A stretch of DNA of 64,000 bases from Dyadobacter pollutisoli. Its GTDB lineage: Bacteria > Bacteroidota > Bacteroidia > Cytophagales > Spirosomataceae. Positions 26,380 through 34,510 of the stretch are shown one piece after another; the first letter of the stretch is position 1, and the number at the start of each line of letters is the position of its first letter. Position numbers and translations under genes: made by a program. The notes under the pieces are model-generated. The model saw nothing but the letters and a program-made list of their open reading frames with translations. It was not told where the DNA came from and ran no database searches. The stretch covers positions 3,846,501 to 3,910,500 of the forward strand of contig NZ_CP112998.1 of the NCBI RefSeq assembly GCF_026625565.1, given 5' to 3'.

Positions 26380-27747
26380 ATGAATTCAACGACGATCTTT
26401 ATGATCTGGCGCGCTATCCGACTTTCACTTGCATTGACCCTGTTTCTACTGGGCAGGATATCGCTTTTTGCACAAAATCCGATACTGGAAACAGTGAGCA
26501 CGCCCCCAGGGATCGATGCGCACCAAATAGCGGATATTCGCCAGGACGCGCAGGGTTACCTGTGGCTTGCTACCGGTTCAGGGTTGCTGCGCTACGATGG
26601 CTACACCTGGACCACCTACCAACATGACCCCAAAAATGCTAATTCGCTGGCTGGCGACAATGTAAAAACCGTGTGCCCCACACGTGACGGTCTGGTGTGG
26701 ATTGGCGGATGGAGCTCAGGGCTGGATTGCCTTGATCCTGAAACCGGAAAAATCACACATCACCAGCTGGTCAAACGCAAGGAATATAAATACGAGGAGA
26801 ACGCGATCAGCATACTGTTCGAAGATCATCTGGGCAATCTTTGGGTCGGTACTATTGCCGGGCTGTACCGCAGGGATAATGTCACAGGCCAGTTTATTTT
26901 GTATCCATCGATCGTAAAGGATCCCCGGACGCTGAGCCACCAACATATCAGCTGTATTTACGAGGATCGGCAAGGCACGCTCTGGATTGGAACGGGTAAT
27001 CAGGACAATGTTAAAGTATGGGAAGGCGGCTTGAACAAGTTGGACCGAAAGACCTCCACCTTCACGCGCTACCTCCACAACCCGGCGGATACGAATAGTT
27101 TAGCAGAAAACCGGGTGCTGGCCTTGTTCGAAGACAGCCGCGGAACTTTCTGGATCGGGACGAGTGGTGACGGATTGCATAGCCTCGATCGCAGGACTGG
27201 CAAAATTACCCGATATCCGTTTCACGATGCGCACCCGGAGCGATTGAGCCGTCCTTTTTCCAAAGAGAAAAACCTTCGGAGATTCATTACAAATGGAATT
27301 CAGTTTATCAGGGAAGATCCGGCAGGTGGCATCTGGATCGGCACAATCGATGCTGGCGCGAACCGGTACGATCCCGCTTCTGGCAAGGTGACCCGCTACG
27401 AGTCGCCGGCCGATGGAATGCCCGATTTTAACCTCTTATCAGCCTGTCGCACCCGCGACGGTACGCTCTGGGTAGGGACGATACCGGGCCATCTTGTCAA
27501 GATCATTACCCCTGCCAATGTCATTAAGAGAGTGAAAATGCAACTGGGCGTGCATTACTTTGAGGAAGATTCCGCAGGTACGCTTTGGATAGCAACGGTA
27601 AGCGGCTTGGTAGCAGAGCGCCCTTTAACAAAAAAAAGCCAGTCAATGGCTGGAAAAGGCAGGGAAAGAAACGGGGCTTCTGAGCGATCACGTAACCCGG
27701 CTGAACACGGATCACGAAGGAAATCGTTGGATTTCAACCTGGAATAA
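26380..27747 (+). CDS. Hybrid two-component system sensor (HTCS), N-terminal fragment
   Basis: Sensor half of a hybrid histidine kinase whose reading frame is broken. It has a signal peptide or first membrane segment (about 8-32, ending LFAQN) and two-component-regulator propeller repeats (QGYLWLATGSGLLRYDG, DGLVWIGGWSSGLDCLD, LGNLWVGTIAGLYRRD and more). The propeller sequence stays good to GTLWIATVSGL, then the frame shifts at an A8 run (27630-27637) and ends in 38 residues of unrelated sequence. With one A fewer, the frame joins the next fragment to make about 1397 aa, a normal HTCS length. As written it would give only a periplasmic propeller of 455 aa. Confidence 0.85.
   Translation: MNSTTIFMIWRAIRLSLALTLFLLGRISLFAQNPILETVSTPPGIDAHQIADIRQDAQGYLWLATGSGLLRYDGYTWTTYQHDPKNANSLAGDNVKTVCPTRDGLVWIGGWSSGLDCLDPETGKITHHQLVKRKEYKYEENAISILFEDHLGNLWVGTIAGLYRRDNVTGQFILYPSIVKDPRTLSHQHISCIYEDRQGTLWIGTGNQDNVKVWEGGLNKLDRKTSTFTRYLHNPADTNSLAENRVLALFEDSRGTFWIGTSGDGLHSLDRRTGKITRYPFHDAHPERLSRPFSKEKNLRRFITNGIQFIREDPAGGIWIGTIDAGANRYDPASGKVTRYESPADGMPDFNLLSACRTRDGTLWVGTIPGHLVKIITPANVIKRVKMQLGVHYFEEDSAGTLWIATVSGLVAERPLTKKSQSMAGKGRERNGASERSRNPAEHGSRRKSLDFNLE
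27630..27637 (+). other. A8 homopolymer at the frameshift in the HTCS gene
   Basis: Eight A between ACA and GCC. Upstream codons are in one frame and downstream codons (GCC AGT CAA TGG CTG GAA) are in the +1 frame; removing one A restores ACA AAA AAA GCC. The downstream frame is closed by a TAA at 27626-27628, so the break is real in this sequence and confined to this spot. Confidence 0.9.
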
Positions 27748-30574
27748 TGGATTGTACCGTTATGAGCGGTCCAGTCAGCGATTTACCCGATACCGGCACG
27801 ATTCTCTCGACCCGTCGAGCATCAGTATGGGAGAAGCTACCGGATTTTATCAGGACCGGGCGGGGACGCGCTGGGTATCGACGAGTGGCGGGCTTGACCG
27901 GATGGACAGTCAACCGGGAAAATTCAAACATTACCGGCACCTGGATTCGGACACTACCACCATTAGCAGCAGCAGCATCCTCGCTGTTTTGGAAGACCAT
28001 ACCGGCCGATACTGGGTAGGGACCAATGGTGGCGGGCTCAACCTGATGGATCGCGCGACAGGGAAGTTCAAGCATTTTCTTCCATGGAGCATTGTCACGC
28101 AAATCGTGGAAGATGCTTCCGGCACATTGTGGGTGGCTTCCAGCGCCGGACTGCACCGGTACGACCGGAAAAGAGGGACATTTATGCCTTTTACAGACCC
28201 GGGAACGGGCAAACCGCTTCCATTCCCAAAGGCCCTGATCGAGGACAACCGGGGCAATCTCTGGACAGCGGTGTCCAATGGCATTGCGGTAATAAGTCCC
28301 GATAGAAAGTCCCTGCGCTTGTTTGGCGCCAATTATGGTATCCCGCCGGGGGAAGATTTCTTTTTTGGCGGAAGTTACAAAAGGCGCGACGGCAGCATCT
28401 ATTTTGGGAGTATGGAAAGGTACTTTCATTTCCAGCCGGATGAATTGTTGAGAGATCGGCCTATCACACCATTACTCAACCTTTCCGCTTTCCGCATTCA
28501 TAATCAGTTAGTCCGGCCCGGTTCCGACGGGCCGCTGCACGCAACATTGTCACAAGCGAAGTCGATAGCGCTGGCTTACAATCAGAATGACTTTTCCATT
28601 GATTTTGCGGCGATAGACTTCCGGCATCCGGAACTTCATTTGTATACTTACAAACTCGAAAACTACGATTTGGACTGGTCGCCGGTTAGCCCGGCCCGTA
28701 CCGCCAATTATTTCAATGTGCCTCCCGGAAAATACCACTTTCGTGCCCGGGCAGCCGGTAACGACGGAGTTTGGGTTGAAAAATCAATTTTCATAACGGT
28801 CTCACCACCCTGGTGGCGCACCGGCTGGGCTTACGGCTTGTATGTATTCATCCTTTTGGGAAGCTTCTTCGGCGGCTGGCGAATGTTGCTACGCCGCGAA
28901 CGGCGTAAAAATGAATCGAAGATCCAGGAATTGAAGGCTTTGCAGGCACTGGAATTGGACCAGCTTAAATCCGATTTTTTCACCAATGTCACGCACGAAT
29001 TCCGCACACCTTTAACGCTTATCCTTAGTCCGCTGGAACATTGGCTCAGCACGATGTCTGCAAATGATCCGTACGCCCAACCATTCCGAAGCATGCAGCG
29101 AAACGGTCGGCGGCTGTTGCATTTAGTCAATCAATTGCTTGACCTTTCGAAACTGGAGGCCGGGAAAATGCGGATCGAAGCCCAACCGGGCGATCTGATC
29201 CATACTGTTCGCCGGATAGCCCATTCTTTTGCCTCCCTCGCTGATAGCCGCGGAATCTCATTTCATGTGGCCGCGCCGGAAGGTAACCTCTGGCTTAGTT
29301 TCGACGCTGACAAACTGGAAAAAATCCTGAATAACCTGCTTTCCAATGCCTTCAAATTTACAGCCGACAATGGTCGTATTTCCCTGTCACTGCAAGTACT
29401 ATCTGATGCGCAGGTGTCGCACCAATCTGAAAAACCATATGTATTAGTTCAATTAAAAGTCACAGATAGTGGCCCGGGGATTCCGGCCAGCGAGCTTGAA
29501 AGGATTTTTGACCGTTTTCACCAAATCGACAATTCGCTTGCCCGTGAACATGAAGGTTCGGGTATTGGTCTTGCCCTTACCCGCGAGCTGGTGGAGTTAC
29601 AGAAGGGTACCATTATTGCGTCCAGTACATTAGGTCAGGGAAGTCAGTTTGTGGTTTCATTGCCACTTGAACTGCTTCATTCGGCTCAATTGGGACATTT
29701 GAATACATTGTCAACCCAGGTATCAATCCTTCCCGAACAGAGAAATGAAGCTTCGGTTTTTGGAAAAATACCAGATATTGAGCTGAGTTCAGATCCGGAA
29801 ACTCCGCTGGTACTGGTCGTCGAAGACAATGCTGATCTACGTCACTTCATTCGCGAGTCGCTTTCCGAGCATTCGCTCTACCGGATTTTGGAAGCGACCA
29901 ATGGCGTTGACGGCTATAAACTTGCCTGCGAACACATTCCTGACCTGGTTATTTCCGACATTATGATGCCTAAGATGGACGGGATGGAACTATGCCAGCG
30001 CCTGAAAACAGATCAAAACACGAGTCATGTTCCTGTGATCCTGCTGACTGCCAAAACTTCCGTCGAAAACAAATTGCAGGGCCTGGAAACCGGGGCCGAC
30101 GATTACCTGACCAAGCCATTCGAAGTCCGGGAGCTGTTGATCCGCGTCGCTAACCTCATTGAAGGACGTCGCCAGCTCAAAGAAAGGTTCACACGTGAGG
30201 TCGTACTTCAACCAAGCAATATTGTTATTTCTTCCATCGACGAGCAATTTCTGAACCGTGCGCTGGCTGTTATTGAGCAGTATATGGCCGATGAGAATTT
30301 TAGTGTGGAAACATTCGGTAAGGAAGTAGGTATGAGCAGAATGCAGCTCTACCGCAAGTTGCTCGCATTAACCGGCCAATCCCCCAGCGATTTTATCAGG
30401 ACGATCCGCCTGCAACGTGCCGCGCAATTACTGTCTGCAAACAGCGGAACAGTAGCGCAGATCGCCGACAGCGTTGGTTTCGCGTCCCATTCCTATTTTT
30501 CCAAATGCTTCCAGGAACAATATGGCAGAACCCCTTCTGCATTCGTAGCCGACCTGCCGCGCACCATCCATTGA
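27638..30574 (+). CDS. Hybrid two-component system sensor-regulator (HTCS), C-terminal fragment
   Basis: Continues the preceding fragment after the A8 run; the first possible start in this frame is a TTG at 27752. Domains in order: remaining propeller blades, a Y_Y_Y domain (LAYNQNDFSIDFAAIDF to VWVEKSIFITVSP), a membrane helix (GWAYGLYVFILLGSFFGG), a histidine kinase with phospho-acceptor SDFFTNVTHEFRTPL, an ATPase with GPGIPASELERIFDRF and GSGIGLAL, a receiver with VVEDNAD and VISDIMMPKMDG, and an AraC HTH at the end (VGMSRMQLYRKLLALTGQSP, IADSVGFASHSYFSKCF). HTCS proteins sense oligosaccharides and turn on adjacent polysaccharide genes, but no SusC/D pair is adjacent here. Confidence 0.85.
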   Translation, partial: ASQWLEKAGKETGLLSDHVTRLNTDHEGNRWISTWNNGLYRYERSSQRFTRYRHDSLDPSSISMGEATGFYQDRAGTRWVSTSGGLDRMDSQPGKFKHYRHLDSDTTTISSSSILAVLEDHTGRYWVGTNGGGLNLMDRATGKFKHFLPWSIVTQIVEDASGTLWVASSAGLHRYDRKRGTFMPFTDPGTGKPLPFPKALIEDNRGNLWTAVSNGIAVISPDRKSLRLFGANYGIPPGEDFFFGGSYKRRDGSIYFGSMERYFHFQPDELLRDRPITPLLNLSAFRIHNQLVRPGSDGPLHATLSQAKSIALAYNQNDFSIDFAAIDFRHPELHLYTYKLENYDLDWSPVSPARTANYFNVPPGKYHFRARAAGNDGVWVEKSIFITVSPPWWRTGWAYGLYVFILLGSFFGGWRMLLRRERRKNESKIQELKALQALELDQLKSDFFTNVTHEFRTPLTLILSPLEHWLSTMSANDPYAQPFRSMQRNGRRLLHLVNQLLDLSKLEAGKMRIEAQPGDLIHTVRRIAHSFASLADSRGISFHVAAPEGNLWLSFDADKLEKILNNLLSNAFKFTADNGRISLSLQVLSDAQVSHQSEKPYVLVQLKVTDSGPGIPASELERIFDRFHQIDNSLAREHEGSGIGLALTRELVELQKGTIIASSTLGQGSQFVVSLPLELLHSAQLGHLNTLSTQVSILPEQRNEASVFGKIPDIELSSDPETPLVLVVEDNADLRHFIRESLSEHSLYRILEATNGVDGYKLACEHIPDLVISDIMMPKMDGMELCQRLKTDQNTSHVPVILLTAKTSVENKLQGLETGADDYLTKPFEVRELLIRVANLIEGRRQLKERFTREVVLQPSNIVISSIDEQFLNRALAVIEQYMADENFSVETFGKEVGMSRMQLYRKLLALTGQSPSDFIRTIRLQRAAQLLSANSGTVAQIADSVGFASHSYFSKCFQEQYGRTPSAFVADLPRTIH

Positions 30575-30780
30575 CTCCCATTTACTGACTAGTAACATTA
30601 CAGGTTACGATTTTTACAGGTTTTGTTACCACTGTGACAGGGTTTGCCATGCCCGTATATGCATTACATATACACGTTACGAGGCTTTTACATTGAGGGC
30701 GCTTTCTGCTAACTCCCGTCCGGCCAGGCTGGCTACTTTTGGTTATAAGATTTACATCAGCTCAACCAAAAGAAAAGGCC

Positions 30781-30948
30781 ATGAAAACATACATGCTCTC
30801 CTTCCTTGCCGCGAAACCGTTCCTGCTCATACTGACCTGCATTTACTGGATCACTGCCCTCCTAATTTGCTGGTTCTCTTTCGACAGTATGCTGCAATAC
30901 TTCACGCACGTACTGGCTATCGCCGACATTAAATTCGAAGGTCCCTGA
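30781..30948 (+). CDS. Small membrane peptide, 55 aa
   Basis: The ATG at 30781 has an AGAAAAGG ribosome site; a longer frame from 30739 lacks one. One strongly hydrophobic helix (PFLLILTCIYWITALLICWF) and a short polar end (ADIKFEGP). No family recognised. It precedes the membrane protein at 31006 by 57 bases in the same direction and may be co-transcribed with it. Confidence 0.55.
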   Translation: MKTYMLSFLAAKPFLLILTCIYWITALLICWFSFDSMLQYFTHVLAIADIKFEGP

Positions 30949-31005
30949 CTAATCATACTACCATTAAGGAACAAGCAATATCCGTACAACCTCAAATTTG
31001 AAAAC

Positions 31006-32022
31006 ATGGAAAGTGTATTAGAAAACAGGGACTCCAAAAGCATTCCCTATCGCCGGAGCCGATACTTTTTTGTATCCATGGCGATCCTGTTCCCCATTCT
31101 GGTCGCGCTCGGCTTCACCCCGGACTATCAGGAAATACTAGGTGGGAAATTTAAAGTTCATTGGTTCCTGCACGTGCACGGCGCCATCATGACGGTATGG
31201 CTGGGGATTTTTCTGGCGCAAACCTTACTGGTGGCGAGAGGCAATGTCAAACGTCACCGGCAACTCGGACAAACCGGCTTTGTGTTTGGTATCCTCGTCA
31301 TACTCTCGCTGATCACCCTCATTGTTCGGGCGCTCATTGTCAACAATCCGCCTATGCCCGATTTCCAGTTTGACATCCTGTTCATACAGTTGCAGGGGCT
31401 GGTACTGTTTGCGTTTTTCTTTACCTGGGGGATGCTGGCCCGAAAGCATGCGGCGGCACACAAGCGCCTGCTTCTACTCGCCAGTCTGATCATTATGCAG
31501 GCAGCCATCGACCGTATCCGCTTTCTGCCAGCCATACACGAAGCGCTATTTGTCCGGTTTCTTTATCTGGATTTGCTGTTGATCCCATTGTTCGTTTACG
31601 ACTGGCGTACATTAAAACGCATACACTTCATGACCTGGTTTGGGGCCTTGCTGATCTGTACTTTGCAAGTAGGTATCGTGTGGGGATGGGGTTCACCGGC
31701 CTGGCACAAGTTCTGGTTCAATGCGATTTCACCATTTGTAGAAAAGGTGATCGAAGTGCGGATTACCGAGGCGCAGAGTGATCAGCTAATTGGTAATTAC
31801 GGTGATGCAAAGTGGCACTTCACCATCAGCCGCGATGCCGGAAAACTCTACATGCAGCTGCCCGGCGAACCCAAATGGGAGCTTGGTGCCTCATCGGATA
31901 CCAAATTATTCGTCAGGGTAACGAACTGGAAACTCAATTTTGTCAAAAATCCTGACGGACAAGTAACGAAGGTGATCAATGATCAGGTCAATGTGGTATG
32001 GGAAGCAGCACGGATGCGTTAG
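31006..32022 (+). CDS. Polytopic membrane protein with conserved histidines and C-terminal beta domain
   Basis: About seven membrane helices in the first 230 residues. Histidine-bearing segments HWFLHVHGAIMTVW, KRHRQLGQTGF and RKHAAAHKRLLLL resemble cytochrome-b561-like haem sites. The last 90 residues (RITEAQSDQLIGNYGDAKWHF...LYMQLPGEPKWEL...DGQVTKVI) form a soluble DUF3471-like beta domain. Function unknown; a haem-binding membrane redox or sensory protein is a fair guess. It stands ahead of a small same-strand cluster but with a 163-base gap. Confidence 0.75.
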   Translation: MESVLENRDSKSIPYRRSRYFFVSMAILFPILVALGFTPDYQEILGGKFKVHWFLHVHGAIMTVWLGIFLAQTLLVARGNVKRHRQLGQTGFVFGILVILSLITLIVRALIVNNPPMPDFQFDILFIQLQGLVLFAFFFTWGMLARKHAAAHKRLLLLASLIIMQAAIDRIRFLPAIHEALFVRFLYLDLLLIPLFVYDWRTLKRIHFMTWFGALLICTLQVGIVWGWGSPAWHKFWFNAISPFVEKVIEVRITEAQSDQLIGNYGDAKWHFTISRDAGKLYMQLPGEPKWELGASSDTKLFVRVTNWKLNFVKNPDGQVTKVINDQVNVVWEAARMR

Positions 32023-32185
32023 TAACTTGTTAGAAAGTCCCATTATGAAGGACATTTCACGAAATATCGGAATACTCTTTTGCCAGAAGATGACAAAAAG
32101 ATACATACCAATCTCATAATCAAATATTTATGGTAAAATGCAGTTTAGGAATGGCTTTTTAATACCTTTCTGAAAAACTGCAAAC

Positions 32186-32800
32186 ATGACTTCACTTCCT
32201 CTCAATTTCTTCACCGGCCTGATCGTCAGCTTTTTAGGGACATTACCATTGGGTGTGCTCAACATCACGATCATGGACGTGTCTGTAAAAAAAGGAATGA
32301 ATTCCGCACTCAGATTTGCATTGGCCTGCGCACTGGTTGAATTCGTATACAGTTACATTTCGGTCCAGCTTACCAAATCCATCGCCGAATTCCCCGCCCT
32401 CCGACCGGTGACCGAACTTATTGCGACCATTACCTTGCTTGGAATGGGCATCTACTACATTCGAAAACAAAATAGCCTCACAGCGAGTAAGCAAAAAACG
32501 GTATCCTCGTTCTATCTCGGAACAGTACTCAGCATTCTGAATGTGGTTGCATTTCCATTCTGGATCCTTTACACCACGCTTTTACTGGGGAAAGGCCTCG
32601 TAGGCCTTTCCCAGCATTCTCTCATTATCATTTATGTGACCGGGATTTCAGTCGGTACCATTGCCGGATTACTTCCATTTGCTTATGCCAGCCGGTTCCT
32701 CACCAGGATTGTGGCTGTACACCAGCATCGAATGGACCGCGCGATCGGACTGCTCTTTATTTTTCTTTGCGCCTGCCAGTTTATTTCGCTTATCGTTTAA
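32186..32800 (+). CDS. LysE-family amino-acid exporter-like protein
   Basis: Integral membrane protein, 204 aa, the normal size. N-terminal FLGTLPLGVLNITIMDVSVKKG carries the family's glycine/proline-rich first helix and the loop after it; six helices can be placed. Members export amino acids or similar small solutes. The YHS gene starts 12 bases after its stop, so an operon with the following genes is likely. Upstream lies an 8-base inverted repeat (TGCAGTTT / AAACTGCA) reaching to the ATG, of unknown meaning. Confidence 0.82.
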   Translation: MTSLPLNFFTGLIVSFLGTLPLGVLNITIMDVSVKKGMNSALRFALACALVEFVYSYISVQLTKSIAEFPALRPVTELIATITLLGMGIYYIRKQNSLTASKQKTVSSFYLGTVLSILNVVAFPFWILYTTLLLGKGLVGLSQHSLIIIYVTGISVGTIAGLLPFAYASRFLTRIVAVHQHRMDRAIGLLFIFLCACQFISLIV

Positions 32801-32812
32801 AATTCTATATCA

Positions 32813-33286
32813 ATGCAAAAGCTCGTTATCATTCTCTTTATGACAATTATGGCATCTCCGATTTTCGCACAGGACGCCATTAAAAAACAATGGAATATCC
32901 CAAGGTCCGGACTTGCTATCGAAGGATATGATCCGGTCGCTTACTTTACGGCCGGAAAGGCCATTGAAGGGAAAAAAGAATTTGCTGCCTCCGATGGCAG
33001 CGCGACGTACTACTTCTCTTCGGCTCAAAATCGCGATAAATTCAAAGCGGATCCCGCCAAGTACCAACCTCAGTACGGCGGCTGGTGCGCCTACGCTATG
33101 GGTGCAAGCGGTGAAAAAGTAGAAGTAGATCCCGAAACTTTCAAAGTGATCGGCGGCAAACTCTATCTGTTTTACAATAAATATTTCAACAATACCCTGA
33201 AAACCTGGAACAAGGACGAGCCCGGACTCAAAAAGAAGGCCGACGCAAACTGGATCCGTTTATCCACGGCTGCCAATCAACATTAA
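32813..33286 (+). CDS. YHS-domain protein, exported, 157 aa
   Basis: Signal peptide (1-19, ending IFAQDA), then a YHS domain: GYDPVAYFTAGKAIEGKKEF, then ATYYFSSAQNRDKFKADPAKY and GGWCAYAMGASGEKVEVDPE. The family binds metal or acts in metal-linked enzymes; the GGWCAYA segment is typical of periplasmic Bacteroidota members. Second gene of a close rightward run from the LysE-like to the beta-barrel protein. Confidence 0.9.
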   Translation: MQKLVIILFMTIMASPIFAQDAIKKQWNIPRSGLAIEGYDPVAYFTAGKAIEGKKEFAASDGSATYYFSSAQNRDKFKADPAKYQPQYGGWCAYAMGASGEKVEVDPETFKVIGGKLYLFYNKYFNNTLKTWNKDEPGLKKKADANWIRLSTAANQH

Positions 33287-33315
33287 ACAACTTTCAAACA
33301 TTAAATGTCATATCA

Positions 33316-33726
33316 ATGAAACCTAACAAAATCGTATTCTGGGTGCTTCGTATAGTACCGGCGGTTATCCTGTTGCAGACGCTATTCTTCAAGTTTACGG
33401 CTGCGGAAGAGTCTGTTTATATATTCTCAAAATTGGGGATAGAGCCGTGGGGACGCATTGGTTCCGGTATCGCGGAACTCATCGCCGCGATACTCATATT
33501 GATCCCTGCCGTTACCGGAATCGGCGCATTTATGGCGCTGGGAGTCATTTCGGGTGCATTAATCTCCCATTTCACTGTGCTCGGGATAGAAGTACAGGGT
33601 GATGGCGGGCAGCTGTTTATCTATGCGGTGCTTGTATTTATCAGCTCGGCCTTGTTAGTGTTTTTTGAAAAAGACAAGCTGCTCTATCTCTTGAAAGGTT
33701 CAGTCAAAAATCCGCTGAAAAACTGA
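33316..33726 (+). CDS. DoxX-like membrane protein
   Basis: Four-helix membrane protein of 136 aa. N-terminal PAVILLQTLFFKFTAAEESVYIFSKLGI and the next segment GSGIAELIAAILILIPAVTGIGAFMALG fit the DoxX family. It follows the YHS gene by 29 bases and precedes the barrel protein by 24. The role is probably in the redox or stress state of the membrane; no direct evidence. Confidence 0.85.
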   Translation: MKPNKIVFWVLRIVPAVILLQTLFFKFTAAEESVYIFSKLGIEPWGRIGSGIAELIAAILILIPAVTGIGAFMALGVISGALISHFTVLGIEVQGDGGQLFIYAVLVFISSALLVFFEKDKLLYLLKGSVKNPLKN

Positions 33727-33750
33727 TCACAATTTCACTTCATCAACAAC

Positions 33751-34488
33751 ATGAAAGCCAGCATTATTTCTCTTTTCGTCTTCGCTATCGCCTCAGCAGC
33801 TGTTCACGCACAGCATACCGCACCGGCAAATGTCAACCAATTCGTTGATCTGGCGGGGACGGTCGGCAACTCCCAGGGTTCGGGAGCCTTATCCTATGTT
33901 TACAGTTGGCAAATTGGGAAAAAACGAAAAATCGAAGCCGGGCTGGGGCTGAGACTGACGAGTGTTGCTGGGACAAAGCTAACCTATATCACGGCCGGGC
34001 CGGCAAGGCTTACACGCTCATTTACAACGCCATTTGTAATTTTCTTCGCCGGACAAAAAACAGAAAACTGGGATACACTCACAGTTCAGCGACCTTTTGT
34101 CAATGCATTAAATGTAACCATTAACCTGGGCTATAATTTTACACCCAGGTTCGGCGCCGGGTTCAACATTGACCTGATCGGGGCCACATTTGGCAAAAAA
34201 TCGTCCTCTGTTTTCAAAAGCAATGGTGAAACCAGCACCGATCCGGCCTCAAAACCCACCACTTTTAACCTGCTTCTTACCGGCGACCACGACCGGGGAT
34301 CATTGAATTCAGAGTTTTTTCTCAAATACAAAATCAATGACAAGTGGGCCGTCAGGGCGATATATCAGTTTCTGTTTACCGAATATAAAACCAGCAACGT
34401 AAAGCAAACAGCCTCCGACGGCACGGTCATCGACCGCTTCAGGAACAAAGCCAACAATTTTGGTGCTGGCTTGTCCTATCAGTTCTGA
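33751..34488 (+). CDS. Outer-membrane beta-barrel protein, 245 aa
   Basis: Signal peptide (1-20, AVHAQ), then alternating amphipathic strands (GALSYVYSWQIGKKRKIEAGLGLRL, LNVTINLGYNFTPRFGAGFNIDLIG) and a last strand NFGAGLSYQF ending in an aromatic residue, the usual outer-membrane insertion signal. Eight to ten strands are likely. No substrate can be inferred. Last gene of the LysE-YHS-DoxX run, tail to tail with the cytochrome gene 22 bases away. Confidence 0.8.
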   Translation: MKASIISLFVFAIASAAVHAQHTAPANVNQFVDLAGTVGNSQGSGALSYVYSWQIGKKRKIEAGLGLRLTSVAGTKLTYITAGPARLTRSFTTPFVIFFAGQKTENWDTLTVQRPFVNALNVTINLGYNFTPRFGAGFNIDLIGATFGKKSSSVFKSNGETSTDPASKPTTFNLLLTGDHDRGSLNSEFFLKYKINDKWAVRAIYQFLFTEYKTSNVKQTASDGTVIDRFRNKANNFGAGLSYQF

Positions 34489-34510
34489 CTTTGAGATTCA
34501 ATTTATGACG

